Assembly (NCBI GenBank): GCA_905480485.1
Contig: CAJQQM010000014.1
Coordinates: 1-64,000 of the forward strand
Source of the DNA: an uncultured Aureispira sp.
GTDB taxonomy: Bacteria; Bacteroidota; Bacteroidia; Chitinophagales; Saprospiraceae
Length of the DNA: 64,000 nt
Reading direction: 5' to 3'
The notes below the pieces were generated by a model that was not told the DNA's origin, searched no databases, and saw only the letters and a program-made list of their open reading frames with translations. The position numbers and the translations under genes are program-made. The stretch's first letter is position 1. Every line of letters begins with the position of its first letter. Shown one piece after another: positions 8,095-17,408 of the stretch.

Positions 8095-9180
8095 CTACCC
8101 TTGCTTAAGGCATTCGGCTAACAAACGATGAAAATGATGAACACCTTGTTCTTTAGTGGGAGAAAAGCGACCGTACTGATAGAGCCTTGATTGTAAGCCT
8201 TTGTGTACTCGTTCTACTACCTCTTCGTCTTCTAGTTCGGTGTCGTGTATGTCTTTCTTGGAAAAAGTATCAGCTCTTTCATCTTTAAATAAATAGGTCA
8301 AAAACCGTACGCGAGTTTTGTTTGTATTGATGGCTTCGACAATATTTACAGAAACTCCCCAGGTATAAAAATTAAACATCATATTGGGGAAAACCCACCA
8401 ATAATAAGCAAATACGTTCTTGCCATAATCAACAGCATCATCTGGCAAATCAAATGTCGGGGCTCCGTCGCTAGCAATACCTAATTGCAAGTTACAATAA
8501 TCAAACAATTCAGTGTCGTATTCTTTATAATCTAGGGCTTGGTTGAGCCCCGGGTGCACAAATGGTACATGAAAGCCCTCAAGATAATTGTCACAATAGA
8601 GCGACCAATGTGTATTAATGAAGTAGTCTTCCGAACCTGACTCGCTGTAGCTAAGTTGGTCAAAATCAAACCAATGCATTCGTTTTAACATCGGGCCAAA
8701 AACCTGTTCAAACGATACCGAAGCCTTGATTGAGGTAAATAAAAAATTTCCTAGTTGGTGCAAGGGGAGTTTAGGTAGGTCGTCCATCTCGGTGGGGAAG
8801 TTCTCGGTCTCGCTAAATTCGGGCATAGAACGGAAACTACCATCTAAATTGAAACATCTACCATGATATTTACACGACAACAAACGATACTTGCCCGGCT
8901 TGTCAATCAAAAACATCCCACGATGCGTACAAACATTAGACAAACAGGCCAATTGATTAGATTTGTCTTTTACAAGCACCAAGGGTTCGTTAAGACTATC
9001 TTCTAGCAACATAAAAGGATGGGCATAAGACGGATGAGGTACAAGGTTTGTGTCGCCTACAAAGTGCCAAAAGGGTACTAAAGCTTTTTCTATTAAAGCC
9101 TCAAAAACAGTAGGGTCTTTATAAAAAGAGGCTGCTAAGGTTTTTGCTTTGCGAATGTCTTTGTCAATCGAATAATCCAT
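8095..9180 (-). CDS. Rieske-type aromatic ring-hydroxylating oxygenase alpha subunit
   Basis: The protein has 361 residues. The Rieske [2Fe-2S] site is seen as Cys84-x-His86 (CTHRG) and Cys103-x2-His106 (CKYHG). The mononuclear iron site follows as DNYLEGFHVPFVH, with His204 and His209. Such proteins use an external reductase to hydroxylate or demethylate small substrates. No ferredoxin or reductase gene is adjacent, so the substrate cannot be deduced. Related single-gene oxygenases occur in many marine Bacteroidota. All visible metal ligands are present, so the enzyme is probably active. Confidence 0.88.
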   Translation of the reverse strand: MDYSIDKDIRKAKTLAASFYKDPTVFEALIEKALVPFWHFVGDTNLVPHPSYAHPFMLLEDSLNEPLVLVKDKSNQLACLSNVCTHRGMFLIDKPGKYRLLSCKYHGRCFNLDGSFRSMPEFSETENFPTEMDDLPKLPLHQLGNFLFTSIKASVSFEQVFGPMLKRMHWFDFDQLSYSESGSEDYFINTHWSLYCDNYLEGFHVPFVHPGLNQALDYKEYDTELFDYCNLQLGIASDGAPTFDLPDDAVDYGKNVFAYYWWVFPNMMFNFYTWGVSVNIVEAINTNKTRVRFLTYLFKDERADTFSKKDIHDTELEDEEVVERVHKGLQSRLYQYGRFSPTKEQGVHHFHRLLAECLKQG

Positions 9181-9350
9181 ATTGCTATATTTTGAGGCAA
9201 TATTAGATTTTTTTTTAGCAACCTACAACTTATTTATAGCTTTTTTGGAAGAATAAAAAGCGTTTTAAACAATAATTTTGTACACCTATTAGACGAATAG
9301 ACCCGTCTTGAACGGTTGTTTTTAGCAAAAAAAGTGGCTTCTAAGCTTTT

Positions 9351-10250
9351 TTAGCTAGCGTCCACTTCATCGATATCTTCTTCAATAACTTGGATAACAG
9401 GATTAGATTTGTTGGCAGGGTCTTGTTTGTAGATGTTCATAAAATAATTATAGACTTTCGGCAATTGTTCTTGCAAGGCAACAGGGCATTGAAAGAAATG
9501 TTCGGTACACATTTCAAATATTTCCATATTCGGCAGGCCAGTATAAATAAATTGGTAGCCAATTTTGAAGTCTCTTATGTGGTGTAATTTTACCAATAAC
9601 TCTTTTTTGTCATCACAAGGAATGGCATCATCAGAATATCCATTGTCTAACTTGAATACTTTGGCCATGCCGTGCAATCCAGAATTATAATAATTTTCAA
9701 CATTTTTGATGCCCTTACTAAACATATCTATCGACAACAACAGGCAATCAAAAATATCCTTATTTACTTCAACATGATGTAATTGTGTGTTGATATCAGG
9801 CGTAATGAATTCTCTTGGAAATAAAACAATCATGCCTAAGGAATTTAAATATTCCTTTTTATTACCCATTCCCATAGTAAGCTGAACACCTGTAGCACAA
9901 ACCAATAAATGCAAATCTCCGGGTATTTTTTCGAGTAAGCGCATCTGGAATTTCTTCTGAATACGAAAAACACTCACCCTATCTTCAAATATTTTTTTGT
10001 TGGGTAGGCTTAGACGGCGATAATAAGGAAAAAAGCGGGCTAGGATGTTTTTTTCGAAAGCAGTTAGCCCGGGAGGGTTTTTGACGGCCCACCACTCGTT
10101 AAGTCCATCTCGAATAATATAGGCACCTATCCCAATCGAAAGCGGGAAAATACCCAACCACTTAAAATAAATCATATAATCGGCGTAGGCCAAATAGAAT
10201 AAAATTGCAGCTAAGATAAGGTTGGGAACAAAGATTAGACCTGCAAACAT
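9351..10250 (-). CDS. MtfA-like (peptidase M90 family) protein with a degraded zinc motif
   Basis: The protein has 299 residues with two N-terminal membrane helices (about 2-24 and 30-46). The soluble part keeps MtfA-family landmarks: RFFPYYRRLSLPNKKIFEDRV, FQMRLLEKIP, a hydrophobic LLVCATGVQLTMG strand and a GMIVLFP strand. Where active members have HExxH followed by xLD, this protein reads H193-G-M-A-K197 then FKLDNG. The catalytic Glu and second His are therefore apparently missing. It is probably a non-proteolytic membrane-bound relative. The family call comes from landmarks, not an alignment. Confidence 0.6.
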   Translation of the reverse strand: MFAGLIFVPNLILAAILFYLAYADYMIYFKWLGIFPLSIGIGAYIIRDGLNEWWAVKNPPGLTAFEKNILARFFPYYRRLSLPNKKIFEDRVSVFRIQKKFQMRLLEKIPGDLHLLVCATGVQLTMGMGNKKEYLNSLGMIVLFPREFITPDINTQLHHVEVNKDIFDCLLLSIDMFSKGIKNVENYYNSGLHGMAKVFKLDNGYSDDAIPCDDKKELLVKLHHIRDFKIGYQFIYTGLPNMEIFEMCTEHFFQCPVALQEQLPKVYNYFMNIYKQDPANKSNPVIQVIEEDIDEVDAS

Positions 10251-10450
10251 ATAGTATGGATTAGAAGATGAATTATTTTTTGAGGCTAGGGGATTGGATA
10301 AATGCCCCTTATATTCAACGTAATATTATAAAAAAGATACTATAAATGTGGGTATTTTTTATCAAAAAAAACCGCCTTTAGCAATAATTTTACTAAATTT
10401 CTAATCTATTGATATCTCCTTTCTAACGCTTTAGCTTTTAACTATTCTTT

Positions 10451-12265
10451 ATGAAACCGACGCGACTATTCGAAATTCCTTATTTGCAACTATCTGACAA
10501 TCCTTTAGCCGCCTCAATTGGTGGCAAACATATCGAAGGACATCAGTATAGTTTTAGTACACAGCAGTTTGTAGATATGGCGAATCAGGTAAGTCTAGGC
10601 TTGCTTCAAATGGGCGTAAAGCCTGGCGACAGAATTGCGTTGATTTCTCATAATAATCGTCCTGAATGGAATATTATGGATATAGGAATGGCGCAGATTG
10701 GGGCGATTAATGTGCCGGTTTACCCAACTATCAGCCCTAAAGATTATATATATATATTCAACGACGCCTCTGTTAAGTACTGTTTTGTTGGGCATGGTGA
10801 TTTGTTGGATAAAGTACGTAAAGCTCAAAAGGAAGTTCCTTCGCTTCAAGGTATCTTTACCTTCGATAAAATTAACGATTGCAAAGATGCAAAGGGTACA
10901 GATGTTAATCATTGGGAAACTATTTTAACAAAAGGCGATTTGGCACTTGTTGAGAAAGTGAAAAGAACCATTGACCCACACGATTTAGCTACCCTAATTT
11001 ACACCTCAGGTACAACAGGTAATCCTAAAGGGGTTATGTTGACACACAATAATATATTAAGTAATTTACACGCTGTAGCCCCACTTGTGCCGGTTGAAAA
11101 GGGAAATGTTGCGCTTAGTTTTTTGCCCCTGTGTCATATATTCGAACGCGTCGTTACTTATGCATACATGTATTTAGGGGTTAGTATTATGTATGCACAG
11201 AGTATTGATACACTAGGAGAATCGCTCAAAGAAGTGCGGCCCCATTTTTTTACAACGGTCCCGCGATTACTAGAGAAAGTTTACGAAAAAATAGTAACCA
11301 AGGCCAAAGGAGGGAGTAACCTAAAAAAGAAATTATTTTTTTGGGCAGAAGGATTGACCAATCAATATAGTTTTGGATATACGCCAAAAGGCTTTGAATC
11401 CCTAAAGTGGAAGCTAGCGGATACGATAGTTTTTTCGAAAGTACGGGCCAATCTTGGAGGACGCGTTAAAGGTATTTTGACCGGAGCAGCAGCCTGCCCT
11501 CGCAAAATGGCACAATTCTTTTCGGCAATTGGGATAGATGTACGCGAAGGCTATGGTATGACTGAAACCTCTCCTGCGATTGCTGTAAGTGGGTTTGAGC
11601 CACATTTAGCCTTGCTAGGGACAGTGGGGCCTATTATTCCAGGAATTGAAGTAAAAATCGCAATCGATGAAAAGGCCTATGGTCCTGATGCTGGTGAAAT
11701 CATGGTTAAAGGTCCGAATGTAATGAAAGGATACCTTAATCAGCCCGAAAAAACTGCCGAAGTGTTTAACGAAGATGGCTGGTTTTTGACGGGAGATGTT
11801 GGGCGAATGATTCGGAAAAATGGTATTGACTTTTTGAAAATAACGGATAGAAAAAAAGAATTGCTCAAAACTTCTGGAGGAAAGTATGTAGCTCCTGCTC
11901 CTATTGAAGCAAAATTCAGAGAAAATTTTCTAATAGAACAGATGATGGTCGTCGGGGATAATAAGAAGTTTGTATCGGCGATAATACTACCCGCTTTTGA
12001 GCTACTGAAACAATGGTGCCAAGAGAATGGCGTAGCGCATGGTAGCCCAGCCGAAATGATCCAAGATTCTAAAGTAAATGCGTATTTTACCCGATTGGTT
12101 AGCGAGTTAAATCCCAATTTTTCTAAAGTGGAACAAATTAAGAAGTTTTACTTGGTAGAAGATGCTTGGGATGTAGATTCGGGCGAACTGACTCCAACTA
12201 TGAAATTAAAAAGAAGGGTTATTCTCCAAAAATACAAAAAGCAGATAGAAAATCTTTATGCTTAA
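10451..12265 (+). CDS. Long-chain fatty acid--CoA ligase (AMP-forming)
   Basis: The protein has 604 residues, the usual length. It activates fatty acids to acyl-CoA via acyl-AMP at the cytoplasmic membrane. The P-loop TLIYTSGTTGNPKGV lies at about residues 181-195. The A5 motif GYGMTETSP is at about 367, the GWFLTGDVG motif at about 449 and the hinge DRKKELLKTSGGKYV at about 470, all intact. It stands alone between minus-strand genes and has a terminator overlapping its end. It would feed beta-oxidation or phospholipid synthesis. Confidence 0.93.
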   Translation: MKPTRLFEIPYLQLSDNPLAASIGGKHIEGHQYSFSTQQFVDMANQVSLGLLQMGVKPGDRIALISHNNRPEWNIMDIGMAQIGAINVPVYPTISPKDYIYIFNDASVKYCFVGHGDLLDKVRKAQKEVPSLQGIFTFDKINDCKDAKGTDVNHWETILTKGDLALVEKVKRTIDPHDLATLIYTSGTTGNPKGVMLTHNNILSNLHAVAPLVPVEKGNVALSFLPLCHIFERVVTYAYMYLGVSIMYAQSIDTLGESLKEVRPHFFTTVPRLLEKVYEKIVTKAKGGSNLKKKLFFWAEGLTNQYSFGYTPKGFESLKWKLADTIVFSKVRANLGGRVKGILTGAAACPRKMAQFFSAIGIDVREGYGMTETSPAIAVSGFEPHLALLGTVGPIIPGIEVKIAIDEKAYGPDAGEIMVKGPNVMKGYLNQPEKTAEVFNEDGWFLTGDVGRMIRKNGIDFLKITDRKKELLKTSGGKYVAPAPIEAKFRENFLIEQMMVVGDNKKFVSAIILPAFELLKQWCQENGVAHGSPAEMIQDSKVNAYFTRLVSELNPNFSKVEQIKKFYLVEDAWDVDSGELTPTMKLKRRVILQKYKKQIENLYA

Positions 12266-12283
12266 AGTTTCTAGCTGCTTTTT
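12236..12283 (+). terminator. Terminator overlapping the acyl-CoA synthetase stop
   Basis: An A-rich GCAGATAGAAA arm inside the last codons pairs, with one mismatch, with TTTCTAGCTGC downstream of the stop. A T run follows. Confidence 0.5.
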
Positions 12284-12308
12284 GATTGGTATAAGGTAGC
12301 TCTCTTAG

Positions 12309-12881
12309 CTATAGTTTTTCGCAAATATGAATGAAGGCAGGGGGTACATTTAACATCACAAAATCAATTTCAATGTTGTTAAAAATACGTTCATAACGTT
12401 TTTTGGCCACTAAAGAATAGTGAAGCTGAACGTACTTGCCACCTTTTTTGAGACATCGGTGCGATTCCTCTATGATGTCATCTTCAGGTATAATAACAAA
12501 AGGAATAGCAGAAACAACAGCGTCTGCCTCTTTGAACCCGGCTTCTCGTATGTAATGACCCATTTTTTGGGCATCGTCGTTTATAATCTGTATGCGTTTG
12601 TCTTTACCGAATTGTCTTCTTAAATCTTCGCTAAATTTTTCGTTTATTTCGAAACATAGAAGTATAGCGTCCGGGGCCATTTTATTCAAGATTTGTTTCG
12701 TGATTGGTCCATCTCCTGCGCCCAATTCTACAATGCATTTAGCCGTACTAAAGTCAATGTGTTTGTCTTTTGTGATTGTTTTACCAACAAAATGAGAAGA
12801 CCTAGAAAAAGTACCTACTTCTTTGAAGTTTTTAATACCTTGAATGAAAAATTTAATCGCACCCATAAATAAGTTTTTCAA
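12309..12881 (-). CDS. SAM-dependent methyltransferase (PmtA / KsgA-like fold)
   Basis: The protein has 190 residues. The SAM-binding motif I is IVELGAGDGPIT (about 49-60), motif II LLCFEINEKF (about 73-82), a following NDDAQ acidic segment, and VVSAIPF in place of the usual NLPY. This pattern is typical of phospholipid N-methyltransferase-like proteins of Bacteroidota, related to rRNA adenine dimethylases. An amphipathic N-terminus (FFIQGIKNF) suggests membrane association. The substrate is probably phosphatidylethanolamine or another lipid, not shown by sequence. It converges on the acyl-CoA synthetase gene with a 43-base gap. Confidence 0.8.
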   Translation of the reverse strand: MKNLFMGAIKFFIQGIKNFKEVGTFSRSSHFVGKTITKDKHIDFSTAKCIVELGAGDGPITKQILNKMAPDAILLCFEINEKFSEDLRRQFGKDKRIQIINDDAQKMGHYIREAGFKEADAVVSAIPFVIIPEDDIIEESHRCLKKGGKYVQLHYSLVAKKRYERIFNNIEIDFVMLNVPPAFIHICEKL

Positions 12882-13151
12882 TGATAGAATGTGTCACAGG
12901 CCCTAGCCGTAACCATATTTTATGTATTTATGCTCAATAGGCAAACCTCAGAAAACTAGAGGATTGTCAAAAAAAATAGATTCAATTTCAAATCTTTATA
13001 CAATGCAAAAGTAAGGTATAATTTTACTTTTAAATAAAAAATAGACTTTTTATTTGACAATTGTTTGAAATAAGTAAAGCTTAAATTAATTTTGGGCGTC
13101 CGAATATCAAGTAAAAGCAAATCGAACATCGTTCATTAATCAAACCAAAGG

Positions 13152-13556
13152 ATGAAAAAAATAGAACACTTAGGAATTGCCGTTAAAGATCTAAAAGTAA
13201 GTAATGAGTTATTCTCAAAATTATTAGGAACGGCTCCTTACAAAGAAGAAAAAGTAGCGTCTGAAGGCGTTGCTACCTCATTTTTTCAATGTGGAGAAAC
13301 TAAAGTAGAACTACTAGAAGCGACCAATCCTGATAGTCCAATTGCTAAATTTATTAATAAAAAAGGCGAAGGGATTCATCATATTGCCTTTGAAGTCGAT
13401 GATATAAATGCAGAGATGCAGCGACTTGAAAAGGAGGGGTTTGTTCTGATCAATAAGGTGCCTAAGCGTGGCGCAGACAATAAAATGGTTTGTTTTCTTC
13501 ACCCCAAATCAACTAATTCTGTCTTGATTGAATTGTGTCAGGAGATATCTGAATAG
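13152..13556 (+). CDS. mce: Methylmalonyl-CoA epimerase
   Basis: The protein has 134 residues, the normal size. It interconverts (S)- and (R)-methylmalonyl-CoA in propionate metabolism. It is a vicinal-oxygen-chelate fold with paired motifs: KIEHLGIAV (His6 ligand), GEGIHHIAFEV (His ligand at about 77) and a C-terminal VLIELCQ with the ligand Glu. The mutase genes are not in this window. No promoter consensus is obvious directly upstream. Confidence 0.93.
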   Translation: MKKIEHLGIAVKDLKVSNELFSKLLGTAPYKEEKVASEGVATSFFQCGETKVELLEATNPDSPIAKFINKKGEGIHHIAFEVDDINAEMQRLEKEGFVLINKVPKRGADNKMVCFLHPKSTNSVLIELCQEISE

Positions 13557-13571
13557 TTGTTTCTAAGTGTA

Positions 13572-13603
13572 TTGATTTAATTCTTGATATATATATATAT
13601 TTG
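13572..13603 (+). promoter_or_regulatory. Candidate promoter of the TauE/SafE gene
   Basis: TTG at 13572-13574, a 21-base spacer and TATATTTG at 13596-13603. A second -7-like TACATTTG lies at 13613-13620 but without a well-spaced TTG. Confidence 0.5.
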
Positions 13604-13655
13604 AAACCTTACTACATTTGAGGCGTAGAATAAGGCCAGATTAACCCTAATTTTA

Positions 13656-14420
13656 ATGACCATTTATTTTCTAATCGTACTTTGTGGGATTTTTGCTGGA
13701 TTTATTGGCACGCTTGCGGGCTTAGGGGCTGTGCTATCTTTATATTTACTCATCGATGTAGTGGAATTAGACGCAACAATTGCCAATGGCACCAATCGCT
13801 TGGGTGTTTTGGCTATGGCTTTGATGGCCTTGCCAACCTTCAAAAAAAACGGACACCTTAACTTAGAAAAGAGCAAATTTATTATATCCTGTATCGTTAT
13901 AGGCGCTATAGGTGGTTTTGCCGTAGCAATCTATGCTCAAGAACAAGCAATTAAGCAATTTTTTAAATATTTACTCCCCTTTTTATTGCTTGTTATACTA
14001 TCCAACCCCAAAAAATGGATGCGGGAAACAGAGCAAGATTTTCGGATGAATCCCTTGCTAAGCTTGCCCTTGTTTTTGGCAATAGGCTTTTATGCTGGTT
14101 TTATTCAAGCCGGGACCGGTGTTTTGTTGGTGGTCGTTCTTACCTTGTTTGCTCGCTATAGCCTAATAGATGCAAATGGCGTCAAATTATCAGCTTTTGC
14201 TATCTATACAGGTTTAGGTATCTTAGTATTTGCTTTGAACGGCAAAGTTGACTGGGTATATGGAGGTTTTTTGGCCTTAGGGCAGGGGATTGGCGGGTAT
14301 ACTGCGGCTCAATTTGCTACCTCTTATCCTGGCGCAAATCAGTTGGTGCGCTACCTACTGATCATGGTATTAGTCGCGGCTATATTTAGGATGTTTGAAT
14401 GCTACCAATATTTTGTGTAG
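13656..14420 (+). CDS. TauE/SafE-family sulfite/organic anion permease
   Basis: The protein has 254 residues with about eight hydrophobic helices, arranged as two repeats of the family. The first is GIFAGFIGTLAGLGAVLSLYLLI, carrying the Gly-rich GxxGxxxG signature; the second is ALFLAIGFYAGFIQAGTGVLL-like. These inner-membrane proteins export sulfite, sulfoacetate or related anions. The substrate here cannot be assigned. It is transcribed in the same direction as mce, 100 bases downstream, but has its own promoter candidate. Confidence 0.88.
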   Translation: MTIYFLIVLCGIFAGFIGTLAGLGAVLSLYLLIDVVELDATIANGTNRLGVLAMALMALPTFKKNGHLNLEKSKFIISCIVIGAIGGFAVAIYAQEQAIKQFFKYLLPFLLLVILSNPKKWMRETEQDFRMNPLLSLPLFLAIGFYAGFIQAGTGVLLVVVLTLFARYSLIDANGVKLSAFAIYTGLGILVFALNGKVDWVYGGFLALGQGIGGYTAAQFATSYPGANQLVRYLLIMVLVAAIFRMFECYQYFV

Positions 14421-14523
14421 GGCGTTCGCGATAAGATTAACTGTTAAAATTAAAGAATGCAACCGTTGTGGAACAATCCTTGTTTTGTAACAGGTATAAA
14501 TTAATTTGGTTTTTACAAAAAGA

Positions 14524-14554
14524 AATGTCTGACAGGCCCTACCTGTCAGACATT
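14524..14554. terminator. Bidirectional terminator between tauE-like gene and prs
   Basis: A 13-bp perfect stem AATGTCTGACAGG / CCTGTCAGACATT has a 5-base loop. It is flanked by an A tract on the left and a T-rich stretch on the right. It can end prs on the minus strand and the permease on the plus strand. Confidence 0.8.
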
Positions 14555-14578
14555 CTTTATATTGGATATTTTTGATGC

Positions 14579-15532
14579 TTATTTTACCAGTTCATTGTCT
14601 TCTTTTTTAACAAAAAGAGCAGAAATAGAACGGTACTCATGTACATTACGAATGGCTCTAGAAAATAGTTTGGCCACAGGTACTACTTTGATTTTTGAAC
14701 AAGCCTGTTTGAGTGGGATCGTATCCGTAACAACCATTTCTGTTAGTTGAGAATCCTCTATACGTTGGTAGGCAGGCCCTGATAAAACAGGATGTGTAAT
14801 GAATGCACGTACGCTTTTTGCACCGTCTTCGATTAGAATCTCGGCAGCACGGCATAAAGTCCCCGCAGTGTCAACGATATCATCCACCAAGATTACATCT
14901 TTTCCTATTACATCACCAATTACGGTCATCTCAGCAACCTCATTGGCTTTTTTACGGTATTTGTCACAAATCACCAGGCCTGTTCCAAAGTGTTGCGCAT
15001 AGGCTCTAGCTCTTTTGGTCGACCCAACATCAGGAGAGGCAAAAATTACATTAGAAGTATCTTGCTTTTCTAGGTAATTAAAGAAGATGGCTTCAGATTT
15101 TAAGTGATCTACAGGGATGTCGAAGAAGCCCTGTATTTGATCTGCGTGTAAATCCATCGTCATTATTCGGTCGGCACCTGCTGCAATCAACAAATTTGCG
15201 AGTAATTTGGCGCCTATCGCTACTCTAGGACGATCTTTTCTGTCTTGTCTAGCATAACCAAAATAAGGAATAACGGCAGTGATGTATCCTGCAGAGGCTC
15301 TTTTTGCAGCATCAATCATCAACAATAACTCCATGATATTGTCAGAGGGTGCAAAGGTTGATTGTATAAAAAAAACATATTTGCCTCTAACCGACTCCTG
15401 TATATTTGTTTGCATTTCACCATCGCTGAATTGCTGCAACATAATTTTACCAAGGGCTTGGCCATAATAGTCAGCAATTTTTTCAGATAGATAGCGCGTA
15501 TTCGTTCCCGAGAATAGTATTGTTTCTGTCAT
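14579..15532 (-). CDS. prs: Ribose-phosphate pyrophosphokinase (PRPP synthetase)
   Basis: This 317-residue enzyme makes PRPP from ribose 5-phosphate and ATP for nucleotide, His and Trp synthesis. Visible motifs are FSDGEMQTNIQESVRG, the ATP-binding PYFGYARQDRK, the metal-binding MDLHADQIQGFFDIPVDHL, and the PRPP loop ILVDDIVDTAGTL (about 216-228). I chose the ATG at 15532. A 13-residue upstream extension to 15571 would add residues not found in the family and would leave almost no leader after the promoter at 15574-15605. Confidence 0.95.
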   Translation of the reverse strand: MTETILFSGTNTRYLSEKIADYYGQALGKIMLQQFSDGEMQTNIQESVRGKYVFFIQSTFAPSDNIMELLLMIDAAKRASAGYITAVIPYFGYARQDRKDRPRVAIGAKLLANLLIAAGADRIMTMDLHADQIQGFFDIPVDHLKSEAIFFNYLEKQDTSNVIFASPDVGSTKRARAYAQHFGTGLVICDKYRKKANEVAEMTVIGDVIGKDVILVDDIVDTAGTLCRAAEILIEDGAKSVRAFITHPVLSGPAYQRIEDSQLTEMVVTDTIPLKQACSKIKVVPVAKLFSRAIRNVHEYRSISALFVKKEDNELVK

Positions 15533-15573
15533 GATTGGTTTTCTGCTTGTGAAAAGATAGTTAGGATACAATA

Positions 15574-15605
15574 CAAATGTAGATAGATTAAATTATCCTT
15601 ACAAA
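15574..15605 (-). promoter_or_regulatory. Promoter of prs
   Basis: On the minus strand, TACATTTG (15574-15581) is preceded by TTTG (15602-15605) with a 20-base spacer. The remaining bases of 15606-15912 hold nothing I can identify: no open frame of note and no hairpin with a T tract. Confidence 0.65.
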
Positions 15606-15912
15606 TAAAGTGACTAGTTTAGGAACGTTTTTCACAAAAAAGAAGATGATTGAATTTTTTGGAGCTGTAAATGAGCTATTTAAGCTTGTTAGTTGTGCCA
15701 ACAGGTTTCAGGATTTTAAAATAAATTTAATAGTAGCGCCAAAAGAAATCATCGATTGTAATTAGGGGCGAATTTGTAATGCTTTGAACAAGGAAGAAAA
15801 AGGAAGCCCCTTAGTAGACGATTTATTTAATACTTCCAGGTTTGTTTGGAATAACCTTTTTTTGCCAGAAAATACAGGCCAAATTCCAAGTAGGGTACGC
15901 CCATACCTATTG

Positions 15913-16776
15913 TTAAAACTGTTCGTTTAGCTGGCCCATTTTACCGTCCTGAAAGTCAGCAATTGCTTGTTGAAGTTCATCGGCCTTGTTCATCACAAAA
16001 GGCCCGTATGTAGCCACGGCTTCTCCTATCGGTTGGCCTGATAACAGAATAAACCGACTGTTTTCTTTAACCGTCAAATTTATTTGCTGACCATCATTTT
16101 TGAACCATAGCATCTCTCCTGCCTTAGCTATACTGTCTTGTGATTTTAGCTGTCCGTCAAGTAAGTATACCAACGCGTTGTAGTTGTCTGGAATTTCTAA
16201 TGGTATCGTTGCACCTGCTTCGGCTTCAATACGTAAAAGAAGCTGAGGACTGTATGTTTTTGCAGGCCCCTCTACCGATTCATAGCTTCCTGCCACTACC
16301 TGAATTTGGTGTTTCTCTCTTTGAATAGTAGGGGTTTGTTCGGCCGATATTGCTAGGTATGATGGGGACTGCATTTTGAAACGGGCAGGGCTATTGACCC
16401 AAAATTGAATAATTTCGTTTTCACCTCCTTTTTCTACCATCGACTTACTCGGACGTTCGCTATGTACTATCCCACTGCCGGCATGCATCCACTGCGTACC
16501 TCCTGCACCTACTACGGCGTTGTTTCCTAATGAATCTTGATGCTGTACTTCACCTTTAAATACAAAGGTGACGGGAGAAAAACCCCGATGCGGATGTGGA
16601 CCAACTCCTGTATCTTGTTGTTTTTTGTGATTGCCAACGGGTAAGGAACCGTGATGTATCAGCAAAAACGGATCAATATGGTTTATGTTTTGATTGGGAA
16701 GCGCTTGTAACAAATGAATCCCTCCCATATTAACTTTATGTGCGGCAAAGATTTGTTGAACCGTTCTGTTTTTCAT
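15913..16776 (-). CDS. Pirin family protein
   Basis: The protein has 287 residues with a bicupin fold. The N-terminal cupin holds the metal ligands in PHPHRGFSPVTFV (His pair) and GGTQWMHAGSGIVHSE (His and Glu), and is intact. The C-terminal cupin includes a GQPIGEAVATYGPFVMN motif. Bacterial pirins include quercetinase-like dioxygenases and regulators of pyruvate metabolism, and this sequence does not decide between them. It is the last gene of a minus-strand cluster with yceI, doxX and a Crp/Fnr regulator. Confidence 0.9.
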   Translation of the reverse strand: MKNRTVQQIFAAHKVNMGGIHLLQALPNQNINHIDPFLLIHHGSLPVGNHKKQQDTGVGPHPHRGFSPVTFVFKGEVQHQDSLGNNAVVGAGGTQWMHAGSGIVHSERPSKSMVEKGGENEIIQFWVNSPARFKMQSPSYLAISAEQTPTIQREKHQIQVVAGSYESVEGPAKTYSPQLLLRIEAEAGATIPLEIPDNYNALVYLLDGQLKSQDSIAKAGEMLWFKNDGQQINLTVKENSRFILLSGQPIGEAVATYGPFVMNKADELQQAIADFQDGKMGQLNEQF

Positions 16777-16809
16777 TTTAATGCAGCCTATATTAGTGAA
16801 TTTAGATGT

Positions 16810-17382
16810 TTAATCTTCTAAATTTAGTTGAATTTCTAAAGTGAATATATCATAAATAGCTTTATCTCCCAAGCTGTCAAAAAAGGAGGTAGACCCATAG
16901 CGTACGTCAAATTTAGAACGATCAATTTGCAGTGTACTGTTCAATGTATTATTGGTTTTAGTCGCCTCAAATTCGATACTTTGTGTTTTGTTTTTGATCG
17001 TTAATTGTGCCGTAACCGTTGCTTTGTTTTGCTTGAATCGAGTCGATTTTTTGATCGTTAATTTTGCTGTAGGATAGTTCTCGACACCAAAAAAATCATC
17101 AGATTTAAGGTGCCCCACTAATTGCTTGTTATAGCCTTCGTCTTGAAGGTCTGTACAGCTAATTGAACGCATGTCAATTAAAAACTCACCGGATTGTATT
17201 TGATTATCTTCGATGCTTATCCACCCCTTTTGTAGCTTTACAAAACCTTCGTGTTGACCAAGTACTTTTTTGCCGGTCCATTTAATACTAGATTTTTTAA
17301 CATTAATTTTTTTTGATTGTGCAGAAATAGCTGCTACTGAAAAAGAAAGTGTAAGTGTAAGAATTATGGTTAGATACTTCAT
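16810..17382 (-). CDS. YceI family periplasmic lipid-binding protein
   Basis: From the ATG at 17382 the protein has 190 residues with a clear signal peptide (about 20 residues, ending ISAQS). An earlier in-frame ATG at 17412 would overlap the upstream doxX stop codon and weaken the signal peptide, so I prefer 17382. Mature features are the family's SSIKWTGKKV opening, an F-x-ID-M-x-SI strand (GEFLIDMRSI), the DFFGVENYPTAKL motif and a C-terminal lipocalin-like strand set. YceI proteins bind polyisoprenoid-like lipids or amides in the periplasm. It is very probably cotranscribed with doxX. Confidence 0.9.
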   Translation of the reverse strand: MKYLTIILTLTLSFSVAAISAQSKKINVKKSSIKWTGKKVLGQHEGFVKLQKGWISIEDNQIQSGEFLIDMRSISCTDLQDEGYNKQLVGHLKSDDFFGVENYPTAKLTIKKSTRFKQNKATVTAQLTIKNKTQSIEFEATKTNNTLNSTLQIDRSKFDVRYGSTSFFDSLGDKAIYDIFTLEIQLNLED

Positions 17383-17408
17383 GCTATTATATATTATTGT
17401 TGAATGAA

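Noticed and set aside
11740..12117. 125-aa minus-strand frame within the acyl-CoA synthetase gene
   Set aside because: Antisense shadow; the sense frame carries conserved motifs throughout this region.
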